Shown here in pieces: positions 17,048-25,342 of a DNA stretch of 64,000 nucleotides (positions within the stretch are counted from its first letter, which is position 1; each line of letters opens with the position of its first letter). The stretch is from contig WRAJ01000005.1 in NCBI GenBank assembly GCA_009780245.1, positions 1-64,000 on the forward strand, in the 5' to 3' direction. The translations under genes and the position numbers were made by a program. This DNA comes from Turicibacter sp. Its GTDB lineage: Bacteria; Bacillota_I; Bacilli_A; MOL361; Turicibacteraceae. The notes beneath the pieces are model-generated. The model did no database searches. It was not told the origin of the DNA and saw only the letters and a list, made by a program, of their open reading frames with translations.

Positions 17048-17563
17048 ATGACAAAAGTAACCATGAAGTACGACAAAGGCATCAAGAAAGAAGAGGTGGT
17101 AGCGCTAGAAATTCCAGCCGCTGAATTTGAAACGATGCTCGAAAATGATTATCAAGAGCGCTTAGCGTATGCCACTGATGGTGAAGTGGTTGAAAGAAGA
17201 ACACCACAGGCGATATTTGATGAATTGAATCGTAAAGAAAGAAACTCATGGCAGACCCATACGCGCCATCAACATCAATTCCAGATGACACTAGAAATAG
17301 AAGATGAAACATCAATTGAAACACATACAATGGATCGATTCATCGATGATTCTCAAGCAAAAGAGCGTCAACGTCAAGAAGATTACGAAGCACTGTGCCA
17401 AAAGCTAAGAGGACAGTTAAACCCAGACCAAGTAGAAATGATCATTGCGATTTGTTTGGACGGGATGTCAGTCAAAGATTACGCAGCCCAAATAGATGAA
17501 AAACCAAACACAGTCACCAAAAGATTTATGCGAATTAAAAATTTCTTAAAAGAAAATTTATAA
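17048..17563 (+). CDS. Sigma70 region 4-like phage transcriptional activator
   Basis: 171 residues. The C-terminal 60 residues form a sigma region 4-like helix-turn-helix: LNPDQVEMIIAICLDGMSVKDYAAQIDEKPNTVTKRFMRIKNFLKENL. The first 100 residues are acidic and include EVVERRTPQAIFDELNRKERNSWQTHTRHQHQF, a stretch I recall from small sigma-like proteins of Gram-positive phages and conjugative elements. AGAAAGGAAGG precedes the ATG at 17048; the frame is open upstream but lacks a site. As first gene right of the switch, it probably activates the lysis and tail genes. The last codons and following hairpin are duplicated 3,070 bases downstream. Confidence 0.7.
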   Translation: MTKVTMKYDKGIKKEEVVALEIPAAEFETMLENDYQERLAYATDGEVVERRTPQAIFDELNRKERNSWQTHTRHQHQFQMTLEIEDETSIETHTMDRFIDDSQAKERQRQEDYEALCQKLRGQLNPDQVEMIIAICLDGMSVKDYAAQIDEKPNTVTKRFMRIKNFLKENL

Positions 17564-17615
17564 AAACGTCACATGACACCCTCTGCCGTGAGATATAAGT
17601 AGAGGGTGTCATCTT
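17545..17615 (+). repeat. 70-bp direct repeat, left copy, with CACCCTCT hairpin
   Basis: This stretch covers the last six codons of the sigma-like gene and a hairpin of GACACCCTCT paired with AGAGGGTGTC around a 16-base loop. About 64 of 71 bases recur at 20615-20685. The hairpin lacks a clean T-run. It may be a weak terminator or a protein-binding site for late gene control. Confidence 0.8.
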
Positions 17616-17624
17616 CTCAAGAAA

Positions 17625-17819
17625 AACAGTGAAAGTAATTCTTAACTCTCGTGTTAATATGAAAAGCCCCAGTGCTGCAACACTAAGGCTTTACATTAAC
17701 AAATATCAAAAGAAAGGAATGATCTGCATGAAATTCACAGGCAAATACGCATTGTTTTGACTTATTAATCCACAGGTAAGTAATCAATGCCCAAACTTTT
17801 AATGAGTTGATTATAATTT
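17625..17819 (+). repeat. Cassette repeat copy 1: long stem-loop plus 10-codon ORF
   Basis: This is the first of three copies of a roughly 200-bp element (others at 25411 and 28805). A long imperfect hairpin at 17653-17700 begins GTTAATATGAAAAGCC and ends AAGGCTTTACATTAAC, with an inner AGTG/CACT stem. Then comes AAAGGA, seven bases, and a reading frame at 17728-17760 encoding MKFTGKYALF and stop. It lies before the DUF6440-tape measure cassette. Confidence 0.8.
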
Positions 17820-17836
17820 ATGAAAATAACAGATCG

Positions 17837-18037
17837 TTATTCAGATTTGTCAATGATAGGTTTTCCATCTGCATCAAGTAGTGGCGTCATAGTAAGAGCT
17901 GCAGCAGTTTTCCCAGCTACGACGTAGTATAAGACACCTGTATGAATATCTTTATGAATTTCATACCATCGTGTAGAAGCTTTGAATTCCTCAGGGAATT
18001 TCCCTAGATGAACACGCTCAAATCTATTTTCAAACAT
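17837..18037 (-). CDS. DUF6440-like small protein, cassette 1
   Basis: 66 residues. The pattern RFERVHLG...HKDIHTGVLYYVVAG...LTMTPLLDADGKPI matches what I know of DUF6440, a small beta-rich family of unknown function in Firmicutes and their phages. GAGGTGATT lies a few bases before the ATG at 18037. It is transcribed divergently from the tape measure gene starting 70 bases away, so the two share a control region. Three more members occur in this window, each at the start of a tape measure gene. The consistent pairing suggests a joint function, such as chaperone, regulator or self-protection, which is inference. Confidence 0.65.
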   Translation of the reverse strand: MFENRFERVHLGKFPEEFKASTRWYEIHKDIHTGVLYYVVAGKTAAALTMTPLLDADGKPIIDKSE

Positions 18038-18107
18038 TAGAATCACCTCAAAAATTATTATAGATTTATTATACATTAAAAAAATATAAAAAGAAAGGAG
18101 AAATTTT

Positions 18108-20453
18108 ATGAATGAAAAAATAAAAATAGATATTAATATTGACAATCGCGAAATGCGAGAATTTCGCGATGTCGTTAATAGTTTAGAAAGTGTTATCAGT
18201 GATCTACAATCATCCAATGAAATATTAGAAGGTTCACTTCGAACCTTGAGTCGTGAGCTGAGTTCGACTGAAGGTGCATTTGCTTCATTTGAATCTGGAG
18301 CTAATTTGTTACTTGGAACCTTAGGCTTTCTGGCTTTAGCAGGTCATGATTTAAGCAATATTCCTGCAAATATAGAAGGAGCTGCAGGAGCGATCACAGG
18401 ATTTATAGGTAAATTAGGCGGCTTAAAGCTAACCTTAGGAACACTAGGAATTGCTGCAGTTGTCACTCTAATAGGTAGTCTGACTAGCTCTATTCGCATG
18501 AGTAGCGAAGCAGCTATAGAATTAAATGAGCGCCTAATCGAAATGCGTCATCGGCATCGCGACGCCATTGGTGAAATAAACGCAAGCATTCGCTCAAATA
18601 ACAACTTAGCTGGCGCACTATTAAACCTAAACTCACAAGCAATAAGAAATAACGATGAACAAAGAGAAATGATTCGCCTAGTAAGAATTCTTAATGCAGA
18701 GGAAAATGGTTTGATACTTACCTATGACGAGCTAAGTGAAGGGCTAAGTGCAAACAGTGTTGCCATGCTCGAACAACATACACAAAGAAATGAAATCAAC
18801 GCATCAGCTGAGCGTGGGGCACAATACTTGGATTCTTTGATTTATGCCATGAATGCAGAAGCAGAGGCGTCTGAAGCATTGGAAGATGTAAGAGAAAGGC
18901 GTGAAGCTGCAAATGAAGCAGCAGGTGATGCAGTTCTTACTATGAGAGAGGTAAATGAGGCGGCGCTACACGGTGAATTTGTTCATGGTCAATTAAATCA
19001 ATCACTTGAAGAATTGAGCCGTGAGTATGAAGCTATCAGCTATGTCCTTGAATCGGTAGGGGCAGACGTTGAATATTTCTATGAGGCATGGACTGAAAAT
19101 GCAAGTAGTCATGCGACTCAAATTAGAGAATACATTGATGAACATGGGCTGTCATATGAAATTTTAAATGAAGCTCAGCAGTATGCAGTTGATCAAATGG
19201 TGGAGCGGTGGACTGAATACCGAGATAATGGACGCGAAATGTTCCAAGAATTAGGAAATGAAACGAGATTATGGTATGAAACAACGGATGCATACGGAAA
19301 TGCCGTAAGGATGAGTTATCTTGAACTAGAAGATGGTCAGAACAGAGCGATGCAAGCCATGATTGACAATCTGCGAAACAACCGAGAAGCAACTGCGGAA
19401 TGGTCAAATAACTTAGACGACCTAGCGTACCGAACGTCAGAAGAATTTGCTGAACATATGAGAAGTATGGGGATAGGATCAGCAGCTTATGTCCAAGCAA
19501 TGTTAGATGGTTGTAGCTATTTGTTAGAAGAGTTATATACAGAATTTGGATTAGCAGGAACATATGCAACCAATAATATGACGGGCTCATTAGGTGAAGG
19601 TGCAGAGGAAGTTATCAACTTGGTTAGTAATATGGGAGCTGACACAGGGGATAGTTTTCTGAGTGCGATTCAAGCAGCAGATTTTCAGAGTATAGGAATC
19701 ATGATACCGCGAGCGGCAATGCTAGGTGTAGAAGAAGGAACGCCAGAATATGAAGCTGCAGTGAGAAGCTTGGGTCAAGATGGTAACGATGCGTTTGAAG
19801 AAGTTATTGGATATAGCTCACCATCCCGAGTGTATAGAGGGTATGGTGAATCAATCATTCAAGGTTTAGTAATTGGTCTTGAAGCATTAAGAGCTCAACC
19901 AATCCGCTCAATGCAAACATTAGCTCGCGACATGCAACGAATCTACAGCACTGCTAATCGCGATTACATAAATGTTGGTCGTGACATCATGCGTGGCCTA
20001 AACCAAGGCCTACTCAACGGTGAGGCCCAAGTCATGAACACGGCTCGTCGGATTGCTAATCAGGTTACGCAGGCAATGCGTCAGGCGTTGAATATTAACT
20101 CGCCTTCGCGGGTGATGCAGGAGGAGATTGGGCGTCAGATTCCGGCTGGGGTGGCTGAGGGGATTGATAAGTACGGTAGCTACGCTACAGATAGTATGTA
20201 CGACCTTGGCAACGAACTAGCTAAAGTGAAATTTCCGAGTATCAACGATGTCATCAACATGGGGTCAAGTTTAAATCTTGCATCAGTAAGCAATGGCGGT
20301 AACTCGTCATATGACAACCGTGTCATTAATAATCATAGCTACGCAGGTTTATTCGACGGCGCAAACATTACTTGGAATGGAGAAGAAGATATCCGTCGTA
20401 CGATGGAGAAAATGGCTCGTGCAGCCGAAGAGGATTCTTATCGGATGTGGTAA
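18108..20453 (+). CDS. Tape measure protein paralogue 1
   Basis: 781 residues. The N-terminus (KIKIDINIDNREMREFRDVV) is shared with the other two paralogues. Hydrophobic stretches near residues 63-80 and 114-130 (LTLGTLGIAAVVTLIGSL) could cross a membrane. A helical, Glu/Ala-rich centre is unique. The last 200 residues hold the tape measure repeats SSPSRVYRGYGESIIQGL and NINSPSRVMQEEIGRQIPAG and are nearly identical to the others. Tape measure proteins set tail length and, in phages, help form the membrane channel. AAAGGAG precedes the ATG. It lies far from the canonical place between gp15 and dit, as part of an inserted cassette flanked by 70-bp direct repeats. Confidence 0.8.
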   Translation: MNEKIKIDINIDNREMREFRDVVNSLESVISDLQSSNEILEGSLRTLSRELSSTEGAFASFESGANLLLGTLGFLALAGHDLSNIPANIEGAAGAITGFIGKLGGLKLTLGTLGIAAVVTLIGSLTSSIRMSSEAAIELNERLIEMRHRHRDAIGEINASIRSNNNLAGALLNLNSQAIRNNDEQREMIRLVRILNAEENGLILTYDELSEGLSANSVAMLEQHTQRNEINASAERGAQYLDSLIYAMNAEAEASEALEDVRERREAANEAAGDAVLTMREVNEAALHGEFVHGQLNQSLEELSREYEAISYVLESVGADVEYFYEAWTENASSHATQIREYIDEHGLSYEILNEAQQYAVDQMVERWTEYRDNGREMFQELGNETRLWYETTDAYGNAVRMSYLELEDGQNRAMQAMIDNLRNNREATAEWSNNLDDLAYRTSEEFAEHMRSMGIGSAAYVQAMLDGCSYLLEELYTEFGLAGTYATNNMTGSLGEGAEEVINLVSNMGADTGDSFLSAIQAADFQSIGIMIPRAAMLGVEEGTPEYEAAVRSLGQDGNDAFEEVIGYSSPSRVYRGYGESIIQGLVIGLEALRAQPIRSMQTLARDMQRIYSTANRDYINVGRDIMRGLNQGLLNGEAQVMNTARRIANQVTQAMRQALNINSPSRVMQEEIGRQIPAGVAEGIDKYGSYATDSMYDLGNELAKVKFPSINDVINMGSSLNLASVSNGGNSSYDNRVINNHSYAGLFDGANITWNGEEDIRRTMEKMARAAEEDSYRMW

Positions 20454-20553
20454 AAGATATCCGAGCTGCGCTCGGTGGCTAGTTGGTGTAGTGGATTAAC
20501 GTTGGTTTTGAATGTTAGCGCTAGTTCACACTGCATCCAACTGATTTGTTGAA

Positions 20554-20594
20554 GGACTGGCTCACTAATGAAAGTTAGTGACTCAGTTCTTTTA
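20554..20594 (+). terminator. Terminator after tape measure 1
   Basis: GGACTGGCTCACTAAT at 20554 pairs, with some G-U and mismatched positions, with GTTAGTGACTCAGTTC around a GAAA loop, followed by TTTT. It closes the cassette 1 transcript. Confidence 0.65.
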
Positions 20595-20614
20595 ATGTGA
20601 TTAAGATAAAACTT

Positions 20615-20685
20615 TTTAAAAGAAATTTTATAAAAACGTCACATTACACCCTCTGCCGTGAGATATAAATAGAGGGTATAAATCT
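20615..20685 (+). repeat. 70-bp direct repeat, right copy
   Basis: This is the second copy of the sequence at 17545-17615, offset by exactly 3,070 bases. It retains the last codons of the sigma-like gene with its TAA, out of context, and the CACCCTCT hairpin with one arm altered. It now lies 34 bases before the endolysin gene. Confidence 0.8.
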
Positions 20686-20718
20686 TCAAGCAAAAAATCA
20701 AAAAGGAGAGAACACACA

Positions 20719-21570
20719 ATGAACTTAATAGACCGAACAAGAGAGGCCATGGGCTGGAATAATCCCTGGCAAACAAGAAAGCAAAACAAAATCAAACGCA
20801 TCGTCGTGCATCACAGTGCAACAGCCGCAGGAAATATGCGAATCTTTGAAAACCATTGGCGCACCAAAGGCTGGCGAAACGGCGGCTATGCAGAAATCAT
20901 CTTACCAAACGGTGATGTTGAAATCTGTTACCCACCAACCGTCGTTACAAACGGTGCAGGCGTCTGGAACAAAACCTCGTATCACATCTGCGTTGTCGGT
21001 AACTTCCGCAAAAACGGCGCCCAACCAAGCAGCGCACAAATGCAAAGCTTACTAACGCGCATTAGGCATAACATGAACGTCTTCAACGTCCCAGTCAAAA
21101 AAATAAAAGGACATAAAGAACTCATGCCGACAATCTGCCCAGGGATGAATATGCCCACGTTGCGCAACCAAGTGCAAAGAGAAGCAGCACCAACGAACAA
21201 TGCGAACCCCACCACACACACCATTCGTCAAGGCGATACCTTCTGGTCTTTATCTCGCATCTGGCAAGTGACGGTCGAAGAAATCAAGCAAGCAAACCCG
21301 AGCGTTAACCCTGCCAATTTACGCATTGGTCAGAGAATTAATCGCCCTGCAAGAAACTCGCAGCCAGCCGCTACTCAAACCAATGCCATTCGAGTGGGTT
21401 CAAGCGTGCGTGTTAATAACACGGCTCAAAGTTGGGCAACCGGTCAAGTTATTCCGACATGGGTAAGAGGCCGCACTTACACGGTGCAACAAATGAGAAA
21501 CAACAACACCGAACTGCTACTTGCTGATATTGTGTCATGGATTAGACGTAGCGATGTCACAAAAGTTTAA
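20719..21570 (+). CDS. Endolysin: N-acetylmuramoyl-L-alanine amidase with LysM
   Basis: 283 residues. Residues 15-150 are an Amidase_2/PGRP domain: IVVHHSATAAGNM with the first zinc His, SYHICVVGNF, and KGHKELMPTICPGMNM with the remaining ligands. Residues 165-210 are a LysM wall-binding domain (HTIRQGDTFWSLSRIWQVTVEEIKQANPSV...LRIGQRI). The last 65 residues look like an SH3-type domain (VGSSVRVNNTAQSWATGQ...WIRRSDVTKV). There is no signal peptide, so release needs a holin. It is unusual that the gene is early in the cluster, 18 kb from the holin. AAAAGGAGAG precedes the ATG. Confidence 0.92.
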   Translation: MNLIDRTREAMGWNNPWQTRKQNKIKRIVVHHSATAAGNMRIFENHWRTKGWRNGGYAEIILPNGDVEICYPPTVVTNGAGVWNKTSYHICVVGNFRKNGAQPSSAQMQSLLTRIRHNMNVFNVPVKKIKGHKELMPTICPGMNMPTLRNQVQREAAPTNNANPTTHTIRQGDTFWSLSRIWQVTVEEIKQANPSVNPANLRIGQRINRPARNSQPAATQTNAIRVGSSVRVNNTAQSWATGQVIPTWVRGRTYTVQQMRNNNTELLLADIVSWIRRSDVTKV

Positions 21571-21819
21571 CAAAAAATAGGACCAAAAAATCCTGCCGTC
21601 TCTAACTTACTGTCCGATTCGTCCCAGTTTACTGTCCGATTTACCCAATTTCTTGACCTTGTCACGTCATTAAACTGACAGCGTAGCTACGCCTAGCCCT
21701 GATCAAGCTATACAAATTAAATAAACAAACAAGCAACACCTACCTCCCCAAAAACGTCCCGTAGCGGGAGAAAATCAGAAAAAAGAGGCGGTGTTGCAAC
21801 GAAGGTGAGGAATCAAAGG
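21571..21819. other. Leader with hairpins and possible IS end remnant
   Basis: TTACTGTCCGATT occurs twice, at 21607 and 21629, 22 bases apart. Repeated short motifs of this type are found at the ends of IS21-like elements, but no transposase is present. Further on, GCAACACC at 21733-21740 pairs with GGTGTTGC at 21790-21797, enclosing a TCCCG/CGGGA hairpin at 21757-21769. These helices lie in the leader of the tail structural genes. Confidence 0.35.
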
Positions 21820-22227
21820 ATGACAGTAAACAGCCTACTATCCCATAGCGGCTATAACAAACTGGGTTCATTTCGCCCGATTGCTTGTGCGGAAGATTAC
21901 TACGCACTGGCATACAAAGCAAATGACGTCTTACTTCACCTCACCGGTCATTTCTATCGAGACAATGATTTCGAAAGTGACAAGAAGGTGAGAAAAACAG
22001 CCTACCAAAAAGCACTCGCCTGTCAAATAGAATATTTCTATGAAACCGGCCAGTCAACCACAGCTGGGCTAAATAGTCTGCCACAACTGATGGACGTCGG
22101 CAGAACAAAAGTAAGCATGATGGCACACGTCAACGAAGAAGGAAAGACGGTGCCAAAATCAATCGTCTGTCCAGATATCGCCTTATACCTAGACGGAACC
22201 GGCTTACTGGATGGGAGTGATGTGTAA
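21820..22227 (+). CDS. Phage connector/tail-completion-like protein
   Basis: 135 residues, the first structural gene. Its place directly before a Minor_capsid_1-type protein matches the connector (head-tail adaptor) of A118-like siphophages, and the length is right. The text FESDKKVRKTAYQKALACQIEYFYETGQST fits the helical core of such adaptors, followed by the KVSM region and CPDIALYLDGTGLL. I chose the ATG at 21820; an in-frame GTG at 21805 overlaps the AGGTGAGG site. The stop overlaps the next start (TAATG). In a tail-only particle it would cap the tail top instead of joining a head. Confidence 0.55.
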   Translation: MTVNSLLSHSGYNKLGSFRPIACAEDYYALAYKANDVLLHLTGHFYRDNDFESDKKVRKTAYQKALACQIEYFYETGQSTTAGLNSLPQLMDVGRTKVSMMAHVNEEGKTVPKSIVCPDIALYLDGTGLLDGSDV

Positions 22228-22568
22228 TGGCATTACGAATCAACCCACAACTACTCAATCAAAGCTTTGAGTATCACGAATTCGAAGAAAAAGACAACTG
22301 GCAAACAGCAAGTTACAAAGCACCGATCACCATCAAAAACGTTCGGTTAGACGAAACACTTGAAACCACACCAGTGTCAGCGGGAGAAGGTCGCGTCATC
22401 AACAAAGCCATCGCTTTTATTTACGCCTCAGACACCACCCCGTTCATCGCATTCAAACGACAGTCAAAAGTCGTGACAAACAACGGCATTTATACCATCA
22501 ACAAAGTGGTAAAAGTAAACGAGCCGTTCAAAGATAAACTATGGAGTGTTGAGCTCGAACTCGTTTAA
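22227..22568 (+). CDS. Minor capsid/tail-completion protein (Minor_capsid_1-like)
   Basis: 113 residues, sharing one base with the previous stop codon. The pattern INPQLLNQSFEYHEFEEKDNWQT...YKAPITIKNVRLD...AIAFIYASDTTP.IAFKRQSKVVTNNGIYTINKVV is that of the Minor_capsid_1 family (A118-type phages), now understood as a head-completion or stopper protein. In a particle without a head it may act as a tail terminator component. The partner Minor_capsid_2 gene that usually follows is missing. Confidence 0.75.
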   Translation: MALRINPQLLNQSFEYHEFEEKDNWQTASYKAPITIKNVRLDETLETTPVSAGEGRVINKAIAFIYASDTTPFIAFKRQSKVVTNNGIYTINKVVKVNEPFKDKLWSVELELV

Positions 22569-22612
22569 GCTCGACATTCGAGCACAAACAAAAAAGAAGG
22601 AGAGCGCGATAC

Positions 22613-23011
22613 ATGAAAAACTTTATCTACCAATTAGTAGATGTTGTCAACCAACTAGAACTAGACGTACCCGTTAAGATCGGTATCTTTGATGAGACCG
22701 AATCCCTGATGGTAAAACCAGCCAGTGGTTCACAAATCATCCACGAATACATGGACGGAAGTGTGGACATCCGCCTGCCGTTCGAGATTAGTATCAAAAA
22801 AGCTAATCAAGAAGAAGCCTTCACCGTCTTACAGGATGTATTAAATCACATCAAAAACAGCGGTGAATACTTGAGCCACACAAATAACGAGGAAAAAGAA
22901 GCACACCTCTTACTTCACTTGACAATGGACCAAATCCCAGTGTTTCAAGCACACACAGACGGTTACTTCATTTACACCTCATATTTAACGGTTGATCTAA
23001 CCGTGGCATAA
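22613..23011 (+). CDS. Minor capsid protein 3-like, tail terminator
   Basis: 132 residues. FIYQLVDVVNQLELDVPVKIGIFDETESLMVKPASGS and the ending YFIYTSYLTVDLTVA fit the Minor_capsid_3 family of A118/TP901-1-like phages, which occupies the tail terminator position just before the tail tube gene. AGAAGGAGAGC precedes the ATG. It probably stops tail tube growth at the length set by the tape measure protein. Confidence 0.7.
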   Translation: MKNFIYQLVDVVNQLELDVPVKIGIFDETESLMVKPASGSQIIHEYMDGSVDIRLPFEISIKKANQEEAFTVLQDVLNHIKNSGEYLSHTNNEEKEAHLLLHLTMDQIPVFQAHTDGYFIYTSYLTVDLTVA

Positions 23012-23058
23012 CAAACAAAAAGACAGCTGGCAACCCAGCCAAAAGGAGAAAAGAAATT

Positions 23059-23502
23059 ATGAGAAACAAAAACGCAAAACGCCAACATTTCGTAGCACCA
23101 TTTACAGGAGCAGAAGCAGCACCAGCAATGGCTGAATTCTTGCCATTAGCTAAGTTCATCACCGACATCACAGATGGCAGTGACGACCAAACGGATGAGT
23201 TTGCCGACTACGCCGGAGACGGAACGGTCCAAACTGAAATCACAGGCATTCAAGAATCATGGGACATCTCTGGCACGTTCGACGTGACGGACCCAGCACA
23301 AGCTTTAATCGCAGGCATGAAGCGTAAAGTCGGAAACGAGCGCAAAGTGTGGCACATGATCATTGATTCAAACGGCACGGAAGAAGTAGTCGGCGTTGCA
23401 ACGGCATTATCAATCGTGGCAGGTAGCGGCTCAGCAGAAGACCACGAAGAATTCGCTTGTACGTTACAATTCGACCAACGCCCTGAAGTTCGCTCTATCT
23501 AA
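23059..23502 (+). CDS. Major tail (tube) protein
   Basis: 147 residues. The position between the terminator and the chaperone genes, and the stretch ADYAGDGTVQTEITGIQESWDISGTFDVTDPAQALIAGMKRKVGNERKVWHMI, match the short major tail proteins of siphophages and Listeria monocins. It forms the tube of hexameric rings. AAGGAG precedes the ATG. A GGGATGC/GCATCCC hairpin at 23571-23600 follows in the gap before the next gene and may reduce read-through, as expected for a highly expressed structural gene. Confidence 0.8.
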   Translation: MRNKNAKRQHFVAPFTGAEAAPAMAEFLPLAKFITDITDGSDDQTDEFADYAGDGTVQTEITGIQESWDISGTFDVTDPAQALIAGMKRKVGNERKVWHMIIDSNGTEEVVGVATALSIVAGSGSAEDHEEFACTLQFDQRPEVRSI

Positions 23503-23641
23503 CAAAAGCAACTAAAAACTAAGCTTACGACAAAGCAAGTCTGAACACAAGAAACAATAACAAACAGAATCGGGATGCCTAACACAAATAAGCGCATCCC
23601 TATTCTTAAATAAACTTAGGAAAAAGAAAGAGGTAATCATA

Positions 23642-24016
23642 ATGGCATTAAAACTAAACTTAAAAAAATCAATCTTTCCCGTAGAAATCGGCGCGTTCAC
23701 ATTCGAAGTTGACCTATCAGACGACAAAGTAAAAGACTTCGAAGCAAAAATGGCATCGTTTCTAGAGGGAGTAGAAGCAGCAGCAGCTGACGAAGCAACA
23801 TTCACAGAACTACTAGGCAACGTCTACGACGAACTACTCGGCGACGGCGCGTACAAAAAACTATACGATCACACAAAACGCGTGGACATCCTAGCTGAAC
23901 TGCTAGGCGACTTAATGCTAGCACTAGTAAGCAAACTACCAGGCCGTACGACATTAATCGACGCCTTAAAAGCTTCCGACACAACCCTAAAATCAAAACA
24001 ACCTGATGGTAACTAG
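23642..24016 (+). CDS. Tail assembly chaperone-like protein
   Basis: 124 residues, acidic and helical (FEVDLSDDKVKDFEAKMASFLEGVEAAAADEATFTELLGNVYDELLGDGAYKKLYDHTKRVDILAELLGDLMLAL). Its place between tail tube and gp15 and its helical nature fit the tail assembly chaperone (G-type) that coats the tape measure protein. It ends two bases before the gp15 ATG. I see no obvious slippery sequence for a programmed frameshift into gp15. Confidence 0.65.
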   Translation: MALKLNLKKSIFPVEIGAFTFEVDLSDDKVKDFEAKMASFLEGVEAAAADEATFTELLGNVYDELLGDGAYKKLYDHTKRVDILAELLGDLMLALVSKLPGRTTLIDALKASDTTLKSKQPDGN

Positions 24017-24018
24017 TC

Positions 24019-24585
24019 ATGTTTGAACTAGACGAAAAGTTAGAAACAGAGCTTGATTTAGACGGTACCGTCTACCCGGTGAATATGGCGTTTAATAACA
24101 TCATGACACTTTTCAAGCTCTTAGAAAACAAATGGCTAAGACCGGATGAGAAAATTCAGCAGGGGCTTCATTTATTACTTGACACCCATTTAGAAATTGA
24201 AAACAACGAGCAAGTGGCAGTCTTCCATTACTTATTAGATCACTTTGTTAATAGCGATCAAAAAAACGTACCGGAAGTCGATTTAGAGGGTAACCCCATA
24301 CCGATCAAAAAACAAGCGGCTAGCCAAGATTTGCGACACGATGCCTCTTACATCTACAACTCCTTTCGGCAGGCATACAACATCAATTTGTTCGAAGAGC
24401 ACGGCAAGTTAGATTGGCGCGAATTTTTATCACTCCTTCGCGGCTTACCAGAAGACACCGAGTACAAGAAAGTCTTAGACATCCGTACGCGACCTTATCA
24501 GAAAGGCAAGGGAACCGGCGAAGCGAACCGAAAACTGAAGGAAGCGAAAAAGCGTGTAGCCTTGCCGGGAACTTCGGTGGAATAA
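24019..24585 (+). CDS. Bacteriophage Gp15 family protein, tail chaperone
   Basis: 188 residues. LDGTVYPVNMAFNNIMTLFKLLENKWL...KIQQGLHLLLD and later SYIYNSFRQAYNINLFEEHGKLDWREFLSLLRGLPEDTEYKKVLDIRTRP are classic for the Gp15 family of A118-like phages, encoded directly upstream of the tape measure gene. Here the tape measure gene does not follow directly: a terminator, a reverse lipoprotein gene and the DUF6440 array intervene. It probably assists tape measure folding or tail nucleation. Confidence 0.85.
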   Translation: MFELDEKLETELDLDGTVYPVNMAFNNIMTLFKLLENKWLRPDEKIQQGLHLLLDTHLEIENNEQVAVFHYLLDHFVNSDQKNVPEVDLEGNPIPIKKQAASQDLRHDASYIYNSFRQAYNINLFEEHGKLDWREFLSLLRGLPEDTEYKKVLDIRTRPYQKGKGTGEANRKLKEAKKRVALPGTSVE

Positions 24586-24602
24586 GGGCAGTTAGCAAAA
24601 AG

Positions 24603-24629
24603 AAAACCAAGGCATCACACCTTGGTTTT
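24603..24629. terminator. Bidirectional terminator after gp15
   Basis: AAAACCAAGG pairs with CCTTGGTTTT around a seven-base loop. It separates the converging gp15 and lipoprotein genes. Confidence 0.8.
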
Positions 24630-24633
24630 GCGG

Positions 24634-25146
24634 TTATTCTTCACCGAGGAAGAACGCTCTGATGCCAATGAGGCCTTCGATAATCACATCGCGTGCTTCT
24701 TCCAAATCTAAGTCATCGCTATCGATGTTTTGCACCACAAAGCCTTGCACCTCTTCAACAAAGTCCACCACGTTTTCAATTTGTGCGACGACGTAAACAG
24801 AGGCATTGACATCCTGCAAAGCCGATCGTGTACCAGTAATGAAACCACCGGTCGTTGCCGTAAACAAGAGGGCACTTTCGGTGTTGATTTCTTCAAATTG
24901 CGGGAGTGTATCGGTTATCCAGTTTGCCAGTATTTCATGCTCAGCAGCTAAAGGATCGACGTCTTCTTCCTCGATAGCCTCTGTGGCTGGTTCGGTCACC
25001 TCTTCAACCTCTTCTTCAGCAGGCTCAGTCACCTCTTCAACAATCTCTGGTTCATCAACTGGCTCATAGTCATCACCATTATTGTTGCAGGCGACAAGAA
25101 CGAACCCCACAAATAAAACAGCTAGCAAACCAAATAACTTTTTCAT
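24634..25146 (-). CDS. Acidic lipoprotein within the tail module
   Basis: 170 residues. A lipoprotein signal peptide ends in the lipobox LVAC at residue 20. A Glu/Val/Pro-rich linker follows (VEEVTEPAEEEVEEVTEPATEA), then a helical domain of about 110 residues with no family I recognise. It is encoded against the tail genes, between gp15 and the tape measure cassettes. In some phages (for example the Ltp protein of TP-J34) a host-anchored lipoprotein blocks superinfection by acting on the tape measure protein. A self-protection role against the tail particle is therefore possible, but is inference from location and anchoring. Confidence 0.6.
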   Translation of the reverse strand: MKKLFGLLAVLFVGFVLVACNNNGDDYEPVDEPEIVEEVTEPAEEEVEEVTEPATEAIEEEDVDPLAAEHEILANWITDTLPQFEEINTESALLFTATTGGFITGTRSALQDVNASVYVVAQIENVVDFVEEVQGFVVQNIDSDDLDLEEARDVIIEGLIGIRAFFLGEE

Positions 25147-25342
25147 CTTAAAAACCCCTTTGTGCTTGTGTCTCTACCCATAGTATAGCGATTTAAGCCC
25201 AAAAGGTGACCTTCATTTTCACAAAGTGAAGAAATTTGAAAAAGAAACAAAGTTCTTTGAAAATTGCATAAGAATAAGCATTAAATGCTCAGGAGTTTTT
25301 ACATGCTTTCGCTAACTTGAAAGTAGTGTTGGAAAGGGGGTG

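Noticed and set aside
24005-24030. Programmed frameshift between tail chaperone and gp15
   Set aside because: The genes are separated by a stop and two bases, gp15 has its own ATG, and no slippery heptamer is seen before the stop.
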